A stretch of 7,628 bases of DNA from JBHIEE01 sp046760445 (GCA_046760445.1 JBHIEE010000126.1:1-7628); one strand, 5' to 3'. Counted from the stretch's first letter, positions 1 through 6,497 are shown. The notes: a model not told the origin generated them from the sequence alone. Program-made: numbers and translations.

Positions 1-107
1 GCCAAATGAATTTCAAATGACTAAATTTCAAATCTAAGAAGTGTAAGTCGCAAGGTGTTGTTTATCACTTTACTCTTTACTCCTTACTCTTCACGATTTA
101 ATGTTTT
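1..107. other. AT-rich intergenic sequence with repeat fragments
   Basis: No gene is supported here. The first ~35 bases are made of CAAATGA/AAATTTC words. The 20-nt string at 14-33 recurs with one change at 2594-2613, so this is the edge of the same degenerate repeat family that fills the other intergenic regions. Positions 60-95 are a pyrimidine-rich tract of repeated ACTCTT/ACTCCTT words. I see no RNA gene in it. Confidence 0.5.
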
Positions 108-164
108 TGTGATTTGGAATTTTTATTATATATCCTTTCTTTGTTAGGATCATTTGAAAACTCT
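108..164 (+). repeat. 57-nt dispersed direct repeat, copy A
   Basis: This block begins TGTGATTTGGAATTTTTATT and ends near TCATTTGAAAACTCT. It matches 5586-5642 in the same orientation with only four substitutions over 57 nt and no gaps. It lies upstream of the + strand 113-residue gene. The copy at 5586 lies beside a repeat block enclosing a gene remnant, so this is a dispersed intergenic element and not part of either gene. Confidence 0.8.
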
Positions 165-179
165 TAAAATAGGATTTCC

Positions 180-208
180 TTGGGTAGAAATTATTTATCT
201 GATATAGT
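180..208 (+). promoter_or_regulatory. candidate sigma70-type promoter for the 113-residue gene
   Basis: A weak -35 box TTGGGT (180-185) is separated by 17 nt from a good -10 box TATAGT (203-208). Transcription would start near 215, leaving a leader of about 47 nt before the ATG at 262. The spacing is ideal and the -10 has five of six consensus bases, but the -35 has only three and the region is AT-rich, so chance matches are likely. Confidence 0.35.
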
Positions 209-261
209 AAAATATTAGATTTCTACGAGTTAATTGATTCTCTTCTTCAAGGAGAAACAAG

Positions 262-603
262 ATGAAGAATGAAAATCTTGAAGAGAAAGATAAACTGGAT
301 GAAATTCTTTATCCTAAAAAAAGCCCAAAAGTTTTTAAAGTTACTCTAATTTTTGGCCCCCAAATTTCTGGCCGCTACCAAAAAGCAGTTGAATTGGCTA
401 AAAAACACCCAACTTATCGAGAAGAAGGAAGTGGGGAATGGCTGAGACATTATGTTACTTATACTCCAGATGAAGTGGAAGACCTCTTTCAGGTATTCAA
501 TTTAGTTCATGACTTTGAGGATACAGAAATATTAATTAATCACAAGAAACTACCCTACGCTCACCAATTATGGATTCCCTTAATGTGGTTTTATCGAATT
601 TAA
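262..603 (+). CDS. hypothetical protein, 113 residues, soluble
   Basis: I do not recognise this protein. The ATG is preceded by AAGGAG (249-254) with a 7-nt spacer, which supports both the start and real translation. The first ~24 residues are highly charged and probably flexible. A compact-looking region follows: a hydrophobic strand (residues 25-32), a basic helix ending in KKHP (41-50), then YVTYTPDEVEDLF (64-76), which reads as strand plus helix, and a C-terminal part rich in aromatics (LPYAHQLWIPLMWFYRI, 97-113). There is no signal peptide, membrane segment or cysteine. The gene converges on the kinase gene, and the two stop codons share TTAA at 600-603. The quality of the ribosome binding site and the ordinary amino acid composition argue for a genuine small gene. 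No function can be assigned. Confidence 0.8.
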   Translation: MKNENLEEKDKLDEILYPKKSPKVFKVTLIFGPQISGRYQKAVELAKKHPTYREEGSGEWLRHYVTYTPDEVEDLFQVFNLVHDFEDTEILINHKKLPYAHQLWIPLMWFYRI

Positions 604-1499
604 AAAGAGGTCAATTTCTTAAACTCTTGAAAACGTTTTTTGATTTCCTTAGGAGTGAGATTCATTAAACGATTTACACTGAAATCCTCAATCACAAAAG
701 AAGCTAAAATACTACCATAGATTAATGCTTTACAAAATTTTGAATAAGTAACTCTTCCTCCTCTGTCCAAATAGCCCATAAACCCACCAGCAAAGCTGTC
801 TCCTGCTCCTGTGGGATCAATCACTTCTTCCACTGGATAAGCGGGAACAGCTAAAAGAGAATTTTTCTTAAAAACCAAAGCTCCATGAATTCCTTTTTTT
901 AAAATAACAGTTGATGGTCCCATTTTAAGCAACTCTTTACCCGCCTTAATAATATTCAATTTCTGGGTTAACATTTTAGCTTCCTCTTCATTAATAAACA
1001 AAATATTGGTTTTTTTAATCACTTTTATTAAAGAGTCAAACTTTTCCTGAATCCATAAATTCATTGAATCTATCGCCACTAATTTGGGGTTATCTACCTG
1101 AGAAAGGACATCAAACTGCAAATCAGGGTCAATATTAGCTAAAAAAACTAAATCAGATTTTTTATAGCTCTCGGGCAGCACAGGAGAAAAATTGGCAAAA
1201 ACATTAAGCTCTGTTTTAACTGTCTCACGATAATCTGGGTCTTCTCCATATATTCCTTCCCAGTAAAATGTTTTTCCTGAATCAATTTTTAACCCTTCTA
1301 AATCAATCTTTCTTTTCTCTAAGGATTCTAAATATCCCTTCGGGAAGTCTTCTCCAATCACTCCTACTATTCTCGGCTGAGTAAAAAAACCGGCTGCCAA
1401 AGCAAAATAAATGCAGGAACCACCTAAAACTCTTTCCCTTTTGCCATAGGGTGTTTGGATAGTATCTAAGGCTACTGAACCAACTACCACTAAACTCAT
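600..1499 (-). CDS. PfkB/ribokinase-family carbohydrate or nucleoside kinase
   Basis: A cytoplasmic ATP-dependent kinase of the PfkB fold, 299 residues, which is usual for the family. Residues 1-12 form the first beta strand. RVLGGSCIYFALAAG (23-37) is the GG-containing substrate-side motif. NEEEAKML (170-177) is the mid-protein family motif. DPTGAGDSFAGGF (228-240) is PfkB signature 2, carrying the anion hole (GAGD) and the catalytic base Asp234. Its ATG overlaps the mtnP stop by 4 nt (ATGA, 1496-1499) and lacks a strong ribosome binding site of its own, so translation is probably coupled to mtnP. The pairing suggests a substrate connected with methylthioadenosine or nucleoside salvage, such as adenosine or a (methylthio)ribose-type sugar. 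That is inference: substrate cannot be read from sequence in this family. I recall kinases with the same GGS-xx-F and FLANIDPxLQ wording in many bacteria, generally annotated only as sugar kinases. Confidence 0.9.
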   Translation of the reverse strand: MSLVVVGSVALDTIQTPYGKRERVLGGSCIYFALAAGFFTQPRIVGVIGEDFPKGYLESLEKRKIDLEGLKIDSGKTFYWEGIYGEDPDYRETVKTELNVFANFSPVLPESYKKSDLVFLANIDPDLQFDVLSQVDNPKLVAIDSMNLWIQEKFDSLIKVIKKTNILFINEEEAKMLTQKLNIIKAGKELLKMGPSTVILKKGIHGALVFKKNSLLAVPAYPVEEVIDPTGAGDSFAGGFMGYLDRGGRVTYSKFCKALIYGSILASFVIEDFSVNRLMNLTPKEIKKRFQEFKKLTSF

Positions 1500-2386
1500 T
1501 TTAGGTACTTTTCAATTATTAATTTCACCTTTTCTCTTGTCTGGGAAGGAATTAATTGAGGGTCAGTAACAATAATGTTTTCAACAGCTCGATGGCACTC
1601 ACATTTATCACCACGGGAGGATGGAATAATAGAAAGACTTCTTTTTATTATGCTTTTTGCTTTGTCAATACTCTTCTCTAAATTTCCAAGAATCATCTCG
1701 ACAGAGACTGGCTCCTTTGAAATGTGCCAGGCATCATAGTCGGAAACCACATTCATCGTAGCATAACATATTTCTGCTTCCCTGGCTAATTTTGCTTCCG
1801 TAGCACTGGTCATTCCGATTACATCTCCTCCCCATAACCGATATATATTTGATTCTCCCTTAGTAGAGAAAGCAGGGCCTTCGATACAAATATAAACTCC
1901 TCCTTTATGAACCCTTAGACTCAAATCTTCTCCAGCCTGGTACAAAATCTCACTCAATTCAGGACAAACAGGTTTTGCAAAGCTGATGTGGGCAGCAATT
2001 CCTTCACCAAAAAAAGTGTTTTTACGTCGGGTTCGATCAAAAAATTGGTCAGAAAAAGTAATGTCTTGCGGTTTTATTTCTTCTTTAAGAGAGCCAACTG
2101 CGCTTACAGAAATTATTCTCTCTACCCCAAGCATTTTAAACCCATAAATATTTGCTCGATAATTTATTTCCGAAGGTAATAGTTTGTGTCCTTTGCCATG
2201 ACGAGCAAGAAAGGCCACCTTTTTATCCTCCAATTTACCAATAACATAAGAGCCTGAAGGTTGACCAAATGGTGTATTTAAATTAATTTCTTTAATTTCT
2301 TCTATCCCTTTAATCTCATACAACCCAGTCCCACCCAAAATTCCTATCTCAGCTACTTCAGTCTGAGGTGAATTCTTTTTTACCAT
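1496..2386 (-). CDS. mtnP: S-methyl-5'-thioadenosine phosphorylase
   Basis: Cleaves methylthioadenosine (a by-product of polyamine and other SAM-dependent reactions) with phosphate to adenine and 5-methylthioribose-1-phosphate. From the start at 2386 it has 296 residues. Phosphate and ribose site residues seen: GGTG with Thr20, ARH (Arg62-His63), SA (95-96). EGPAFSTKGES is the family block, and MT (192-193) is followed by the purine-site SDYDAWH with Asp216 and Asp218. The two Asp residues mark a 6-aminopurine (MTAP) specificity; inosine/guanosine phosphorylases have Asn at the first. The C-terminal tail contains a CEC pair. A GTG at 2470 opens the same frame 28 codons earlier, but it has no ribosome binding site and lies upstream of a good promoter. 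GGAGG (2392-2396) sits 5 nt before the ATG at 2386, and the next residues lead directly into the usual GILGGTGLY start. First gene of a two-gene operon with the PfkB kinase. Confidence 0.93.
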   Translation of the reverse strand: MVKKNSPQTEVAEIGILGGTGLYEIKGIEEIKEINLNTPFGQPSGSYVIGKLEDKKVAFLARHGKGHKLLPSEINYRANIYGFKMLGVERIISVSAVGSLKEEIKPQDITFSDQFFDRTRRKNTFFGEGIAAHISFAKPVCPELSEILYQAGEDLSLRVHKGGVYICIEGPAFSTKGESNIYRLWGGDVIGMTSATEAKLAREAEICYATMNVVSDYDAWHISKEPVSVEMILGNLEKSIDKAKSIIKRSLSIIPSSRGDKCECHRAVENIIVTDPQLIPSQTREKVKLIIEKYLK

Positions 2387-2388
2387 TT

Positions 2389-2396
2389 CCTCCTCC
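2389..2396 (-). promoter_or_regulatory. ribosome binding site that fixes the mtnP start
   Basis: On the - strand this reads GGAGGAGG directly before the ATG at 2386. The first GGAGG leaves a 5-nt spacer. It overlaps an in-frame ATG at 2398, which itself lacks a Shine-Dalgarno sequence. This is the best translation start signal for mtnP. Confidence 0.7.
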
Positions 2397-2419
2397 ATTT
2401 CCGAGATTTCAGAATTAGA

Positions 2420-2448
2420 TATATATAATTTATTAGCTGATAAGTCAA
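2420..2448 (-). promoter_or_regulatory. sigma70-type promoter of the mtnP-kinase operon
   Basis: On the - strand a -35 box TTGACT (2448-2443) is followed by exactly 17 nt and a -10 box TATATA (2425-2420). Transcription should begin near 2413 and give a leader of about 27 nt ending in the GGAGG before the ATG at 2386. This is the strongest promoter candidate in the window. It lies inside the reading frame that a GTG start at 2470 would open, which is the main reason for preferring the shorter mtnP. Confidence 0.6.
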
Positions 2449-2540
2449 GAATAACAAATGAAGAAGGCACAAAGGTAGGAAATTGAATGACAATTAATGA
2501 TTATTTTCTGAGGCCACTTACTTTATCAAATCCCAAAAAT

Positions 2541-2880
2541 CCTAATGCTACCAAACAAATCCAAATGTCAAAATCCAAATGTCAAATCAATGACAAATGA
2601 CTAAATTTTAAATAGTTTGAAAATTCGAAATCCAAATATCGAAATCCGAAACATCCCGAGCACTCGGGACAAATTTTCAAATGCTCCAAACAATATTGTC
2701 AGAGATCCTAAATTCCGTATTTTCTCTGTTTTGAATTTTGAATTTCGGACATTTGCTCTCGTCCTGAAAGCCTCGGGCCGAAGGGAAATTGTTTCGTATT
2801 TCGGATTTCGTGCTTCGGATTTTGTGTCGTATTTGGTCATTTGGATTTTGGATTTCATTTGTCATTTGAACTTTGTTATT
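2541..2880. repeat. palindromic AT-rich degenerate repeat block
   Basis: The left side on the + strand is built of CAAAT/CCAAATGTCAAA/GAAATCCGAAA words, and the right side of their reverse complements (TTCGGATTT, TCATTTGGATTTTGGATTT, TTTGTCATTTG). The block is therefore a long imperfect inverted repeat. Its interior holds a perfect 7-bp hairpin TCCCGAG-CA-CTCGGGA (2654-2669) and a GC-rich half-hairpin CCTCGGGCCGAAGG (2772-2785). Reading frames of 60-100 codons run through it on both strands, but they merely translate the repeat (strings such as SKFKI, NPNDQ, SEIRN), have no ribosome binding sites, and are not genes. Confidence 0.75.
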
Positions 2881-3026
2881 GATATTTTAGATATTTCGTC
2901 TGTGTTCTCTGTGGTTTCATGATTCTTTCATGCTATTTTTGACACTACTTATTCTGGAGTTTTCAATTGCTTAGCTGGAGAAACATATTGACTTTGATCA
3001 CTGTATTTGACCTCTAAGACCCCTTT
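2881..3026. other. short intergenic gap downstream of the VIT-vWA gene
   Basis: No gene is seen. At about 2899-2917 the + strand reads TCTGTGTTCTCTGTGGTTT. I recall CTCTGTG/CACAGAG words of this kind as a widespread intergenic repeat in environmental bacterial genomes. No convincing rho-independent terminator follows the - strand gene that ends at 3027. Confidence 0.35.
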
Positions 3027-5300
3027 CTAAATATACTCCAGGTTCAGTTCCCAGGTACCTTTGAGGGAAGCAGGAAAGTGGAGCTTCTTGAATATCTTTT
3101 CCAGAATTTCTTTCTTACATTCTTTACCTTTATATTTTTTTATTTTAATCGCCTTAACTTTCCCTTTTTCTACCTCCAGCACTATGGTCAGACTCTTCAG
3201 CTGCCATGTCTTGAAAACTCCTTCCAAATCTTTTTTAATCTGGCGGAGTATAATCTTTTCTACACCATCCAGAGTTATTTCAGAAGGCAATTTCCCACCA
3301 ATTACATAAATCTGAGGAGAGATATTTTTGTCTTCACCTAAGCGTACTTCTTCTCTTGCTACTTTAGGAGCAACCATCCGATAAGCGGTTGGTGCTCGAG
3401 CTATACTACCACCAACTGCATAATCGCTTACTCCTTCGGGGAGAGGCAAAGGTTGTTTTACGGTCACTACTTCCCCGGTTTTCCTGATTAACTTATCTAC
3501 TGCCACAAAAGAGGTATATTCGGTCATGAGATTGTATTTTAACCCCAGATTTGTTACTTCTTCTTTTACTTTCATTCCTATCTTTCCATAATCAGAGAGC
3601 CGGGCTATCTTCTCCCTGGCCCAGAGGTATCTGAGAGCCACATTATCTTTATCTTCCATTGATGAAGTCACCACGATCTTTTTCTTATAATCACCCGATA
3701 CGGTCTTACCCTTTACTTTGATCTTTCCAGATGCATTCTTGTATTTGCCGAAAAGAATAAGGGGACGCTCGGCAAAGAGGTCAGGAAGGGAAAGTGGCTC
3801 TACCTCATAAGCATCAAATCCCTCAAATGCTACCTCTATGTCGGTCAGAAGAGGATGTTCTATGTAATTCATAAACTTTTCTGCCATCTTTTCTGCCTCT
3901 TCTTTATTGGTTACCACAAAGGGCTCTCCCCTGCCTACCCTAGCCATTCCTTCAATAAGAAAACGGTTTACTCCTGTTCCTATGCCAAAGGCAAAGAAGT
4001 TTGCCTGGCCGAGGTTTTCCCTCATAAGATCAAATACTTCTTTCTCCACCGCCACATATCCGTCAGTCGCCGTAACAATGATGCGGGATAAACCCTCCTT
4101 TTTCTCTAAGGATAAGGCCCTTTTTAAAGCATCGAGTATCCTGGTTCCTCCTCCGCCTGTCCTGGACATGACCATATCTATGGCCTTCTTTTTGTTTTTC
4201 TCGGTGGCGGGAAGGGGATGAAGAGAGAGAACCTCTGAACCGCCAGCAAAAAATAGTACATTGAAGTAATCTTTCTCTCTTAAATTCCCTATTATCCTCT
4301 TTATTAAAGCTTTGGAGACTTCTAAAGGAAAACCATGCATGGAACCAGAGACATCCACAATGAATACATACTCACGGGGAGGAACCATGTTTATATTTAC
4401 CCTCTCCGGCGGCTCAAGCATTAAGAGGAAAAATTTCTCTTTTTCACCCGGATAGAGAAGAAGTCCGGTATGTATGGCATCACCCTGTAAGGTGTACCTC
4501 AGAATAAAATCTCTGTTCCCTCCCTTTTCCTCCTTAGGAGAGAGCAGAATCTTTGCTCCATCCCTACCCTGCTTGCTTATCTTTACCTTATGAGAAGTTA
4601 CCCATACTCTGGAAAGGGGAAGTCCTGTCCTTAAATTTACTTTTATATCAAATTTGTAGGGAGGTTTTTCTCCTTCATGAAGATAGGAAGTGACTACCCA
4701 CCTGTCTTTACCTTTCAGTTCTCCTTTATCCTTTTCACCTGTAAACCGGGGACCCACCACAGTGGGGAAAACAAATTCGTATATCCCTTTCTCAGGAACA
4801 AGAATCTCTGTATACCTCACCGCCACCTCTACTACATCACCGGGCATTATGTTGGCTACTTTCATCTGGAATACATTGGGCCTTTTCTGCTCCAGCAGGG
4901 AAGCCACTTTACCTTCATCTTTTGCCCTTTGGTATATCTTCTGTGCTTTTATCGTCTCCTCAATCTTTGCCTCAATTATCCTGTTACCTATCTTCATCTT
5001 CATGGCATGTATAGCAGATTTTGTCCCTAAGGGGAAAACATAGACAGCCTCTATGGTCCTCTTGCCATCATTCTTATATACCTGGGTAAGCTCTACCTCA
5101 GCGGTAATCCCGGCAATATTTACCTTCGCCCCTGTTTTAAGCAGGGGAAAATGGTCTACTTTGGGATCGCCCTGCACAAAGAAGTAAGGAGAGAGGGTTT
5201 TATCTTCTTCCTCTCCCTGTGGGGCAGCTTGAATTACCTTTGGCTGAAGGACAAAGGTAATTATGGTTAAGAATAGTAAAGCTATTAACTTTTTCATCAT
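3027..5300 (-). CDS. secreted VIT and von Willebrand factor A domain protein
   Basis: A 757-residue exported protein. Residues 1-26 are a Sec signal peptide (basic MMKK, hydrophobic core, cleavage near IQAAPQ). Residues ~45-165 are a VIT domain, with EAVYVFPL (84-91) and the closing NVFQMKVANIMPGDVVEVAVRY segment. Residues ~310-480 form a vWA domain with an intact metal-ion-dependent adhesion site: DVSGS (316-320), Thr386 in GGGGTR and Asp413 in TATDG. Next come a family-typical linker with LMTEYTSFVAVD (591-602) and a C-terminal domain (~665-757) ending in KGTWELNLEYI. That end weakly recalls TonB/AgmX-PglI C-terminal domains. There is no C-terminal membrane helix or LPXTG sortase signal, so it is probably periplasmic or released. 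Family members resemble inter-alpha-trypsin inhibitor heavy chains and are thought to mediate protein binding; the ligand is unknown. AAGGAGGT (5303-5310) is very close to the ATG at 5300; the next ATG (5297) is better spaced and may be the true start. Confidence 0.92.
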   Translation of the reverse strand: MMKKLIALLFLTIITFVLQPKVIQAAPQGEEEDKTLSPYFFVQGDPKVDHFPLLKTGAKVNIAGITAEVELTQVYKNDGKRTIEAVYVFPLGTKSAIHAMKMKIGNRIIEAKIEETIKAQKIYQRAKDEGKVASLLEQKRPNVFQMKVANIMPGDVVEVAVRYTEILVPEKGIYEFVFPTVVGPRFTGEKDKGELKGKDRWVVTSYLHEGEKPPYKFDIKVNLRTGLPLSRVWVTSHKVKISKQGRDGAKILLSPKEEKGGNRDFILRYTLQGDAIHTGLLLYPGEKEKFFLLMLEPPERVNINMVPPREYVFIVDVSGSMHGFPLEVSKALIKRIIGNLREKDYFNVLFFAGGSEVLSLHPLPATEKNKKKAIDMVMSRTGGGGTRILDALKRALSLEKKEGLSRIIVTATDGYVAVEKEVFDLMRENLGQANFFAFGIGTGVNRFLIEGMARVGRGEPFVVTNKEEAEKMAEKFMNYIEHPLLTDIEVAFEGFDAYEVEPLSLPDLFAERPLILFGKYKNASGKIKVKGKTVSGDYKKKIVVTSSMEDKDNVALRYLWAREKIARLSDYGKIGMKVKEEVTNLGLKYNLMTEYTSFVAVDKLIRKTGEVVTVKQPLPLPEGVSDYAVGGSIARAPTAYRMVAPKVAREEVRLGEDKNISPQIYVIGGKLPSEITLDGVEKIILRQIKKDLEGVFKTWQLKSLTIVLEVEKGKVKAIKIKKYKGKECKKEILEKIFKKLHFPASLKGTWELNLEYI

Positions 5301-5302
5301 TT

Positions 5303-5310
5303 ACCTCCTT
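5303..5310 (-). promoter_or_regulatory. strong ribosome binding site of the VIT-vWA gene
   Basis: AAGGAGGT on the - strand is fully complementary to the anti-Shine-Dalgarno sequence. It ends only 2 nt before the ATG at 5300 and 5 nt before the ATG at 5297, which favours the second ATG. The protein differs by one residue. Confidence 0.75.
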
Positions 5311-5335
5311 ATTTTCACGAGCATTTTCAACTTTG

Positions 5336-5360
5336 AAAACCCAGTTGTGATGCGGGTTTT
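5336..5360 (-). promoter_or_regulatory. leader hairpin upstream of the VIT-vWA gene
   Basis: A perfect 7-bp inverted repeat (AAAACCC / GGGTTTT) with an 11-nt loop lies about 36 nt before the start codon. On the - strand the 3' arm runs into TTTTC. It could be a weak terminator for upstream transcription or a leader structure. The stem has only three G-C pairs, so it may be meaningless in such AT-rich DNA. Confidence 0.3.
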
Positions 5361-5398
5361 CTTGCTCTATTTTTCAGCTTCACCTTCTCAAAAGTTAA

Positions 5399-5600
5399 AA
5401 TCACAAATTCCAAGCACCAAATATCAAATAAATTCCAAATTCTAATGACCAAATGACCAAAACAATTATAAAGAGGTACTTCTTTAGCAAACTGATAAGT
5501 TTGTTCCTCTAAACCGCAATTATCTGCTCTTTTTGTTTGGGTCATTGGGATTTTGGTCATTGGAGCTTATTTGTAATTTGGGATTTGTGATTTGGAATTT
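5399..5600. repeat. inverted AT-rich repeat arms flanking a gene remnant
   Basis: The left arm (about 5399-5461) reads as CAAATTCCAAGCACCAAATATC... ending in AATGACCAAATGACCAAAAC. The right arm (about 5533-5600) is built of the reverse-complement words (GGTCATTGG, TTTGTAATTTGGGATTTGTGATTTGGAATTT). The ~70 nt between them are not repeat-like and include codons resembling a four-helix-bundle protein. The arms belong to the same word family as the 2541-2880 block and the window's first 35 bases. Confidence 0.65.
5465..5560 (-). pseudogene. remnant of a four-helix-bundle (23S rRNA intervening-sequence type) gene
   Basis: From an ATG at 5560 the - strand reads MTKIPMTQTK, then GLEEQTYQFAKEVPLYN to about codon 32. 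This resembles the N-terminus of four-helix-bundle proteins of the 23S rRNA intervening-sequence family, which in my memory commonly begin with an MTK/MTN-rich stretch followed by LEERTxxFAxxV. After codon 32 the frame passes into repeat sequence (translated CFGHLVIRIWNLFDIW) and continues only as translated repeat to 5327. The remaining ~90 residues of a normal member are absent, and no ribosome binding site is seen. It looks like an internal deletion that left the first helix between two repeat arms. The similarity is judged by eye over 16 residues, so confidence is moderate. Confidence 0.5.
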
Positions 5601-5642
5601 TTATTATATATCTTTTATTTGTTAGGGTCATTTGAAAACCCT
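5586..5642 (+). repeat. 57-nt dispersed direct repeat, copy B
   Basis: Same orientation and length as the copy at 108-164, with four substitutions. Here it forms the outer edge of the repeat block that encloses the four-helix-bundle remnant, so it may mark the boundary of a larger repeated unit. Confidence 0.8.
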
Positions 5643-6037
5643 CCTCACTATAATATACAAAAAAACTCTCTAAAAATTCCCAATTTTTTAAAATTCACTT
5701 GTTTGTTGACCATCTCACATTCACCATTCACCGGTTAAAGGAGTTAGGGATTTGCTTTTTCCACTAATTTGCAATTTTTCCTGATTTCCTTATCATTCTT
5801 TTCAATTCCCTGCCTAGAAACATATAGCAATGGCTTGAGTAAAACTCACTGAAAAATTTTATTTTATGAATGGTTTTCTCTTGCTGGTCAAATTTATAAA
5901 AAGTAGCCTATGCTTTAACTTAAATTGTCAAAAATTGAGACTTGATCCTAATTACTATGCCGAATGAAACTAATCTGGACCTGTGACCAGTTTCAAGTTC
6001 AAAATGTAATAATGCAAGATGTGACTCAACCGATCAA
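5643..6037. other. intergenic region without a supported gene
   Basis: About 395 nt of AT-rich sequence. I find no RNA gene, clear terminator or coding region. A 33-codon frame (5866-5967, +) lacks a ribosome binding site. Composition changes from AT-rich to more balanced near 5960-6040, where the possibly acquired right-hand segment begins. No attC-like palindrome could be recognised here. Confidence 0.5.
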
Positions 6038-6466
6038 CTATTTCTTACGATCTTCTACTCTGATCTCCATGACGATATGACCCCAGCCGCCACATTGCAC
6101 CCCTACATCGAAGCAGCCGACTCTCTTAAATCGCATCTTATTAGGATCAACCCCTGCATAGAATAGCTCGTTTGATGTGAAAATTAACGGTGCCACTGAA
6201 GTCAAGGCGTAGATACAGACTCTCTTCGGACAAAGTTTAGTAATAAGGTTGCCTGCACCATCAAAATAGAACTTATCACCTACCTTATGCTGACTATTAC
6301 ACCCATGTGATTCCACCACCCCTACAACGATTGTCTTGTTCATTAATGCAGGTCCCTTGGAAAGAACATCTTCATTTCTCGGATTTTCTCTGAATTTCTT
6401 CATTTCTTCATCAGTGTAACCCAAATGCTTTTGGAAAAAGTTCCATACACTTTCATCGACCTTCAT
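6038..6466 (-). CDS. TIGR04076 family protein of unknown function
   Basis: A soluble 142-residue protein. Residues ~44-137 match the TIGR04076 pattern as I remember it: a strand-rich start (KTIVVGVVES), Cys56 followed by HKVGDKFYFD (60-69), KLCP-xx-VCIYALTSVAPLI (77-95), then an aromatic segment and a closing GVQCGGWGHIVMEIRV (122-137). Five cysteines (56, 79, 84, 118, 125) could bind metal or form disulfides; no function is established. The N-terminal ~40 residues (WNFFQKHLGYTDEEMKKF) are an added helical region. The start is secure: AAGGAGGT (6473-6480) lies 7 nt before the ATG. The gene has a short leader of about 40 nt from the attC-like site at 6498-6588, as a promoterless integron cassette gene would have. 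Composition differs from the operon to the left, which suggests acquisition. Confidence 0.8.
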   Translation of the reverse strand: MKVDESVWNFFQKHLGYTDEEMKKFRENPRNEDVLSKGPALMNKTIVVGVVESHGCNSQHKVGDKFYFDGAGNLITKLCPKRVCIYALTSVAPLIFTSNELFYAGVDPNKMRFKRVGCFDVGVQCGGWGHIVMEIRVEDRKK

Positions 6467-6497
6467 GTTTTTACCTCCTTAAATTATTAAAGCCAAT

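Noticed and set aside
2387..2470. N-terminal extension of MtnP from the GTG at 2470
   Set aside because: No ribosome binding site, and the best promoter of the operon lies downstream of that codon.
2601..2922. Overlapping open reading frames of 62-101 codons on both strands in the repeat block
   Set aside because: They only translate degenerate CAAAT/ATTTG repeats, have no ribosome binding sites, and run on both strands of the same palindrome.
3855..5043. Several + strand frames of 78-117 codons across the VIT-vWA gene
   Set aside because: They are antisense shadows of a gene with signal peptide, VIT and vWA motifs; none has a convincing ribosome binding site.
5907..5960. Possible attC downstream of the TIGR04076 gene (CTATGC words at both ends, GTTAAAG box on the - strand)
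   Set aside because: The end words are direct repeats, not inverted ones, and the arms do not pair. It does not complement the cassette's expected partner (GGCATATAAC).
5866..5967. 33-codon + strand frame (MNGFLLLVKF...) in the 5643-6037 gap
   Set aside because: No Shine-Dalgarno sequence before the ATG and no recognisable pattern; expected by chance.
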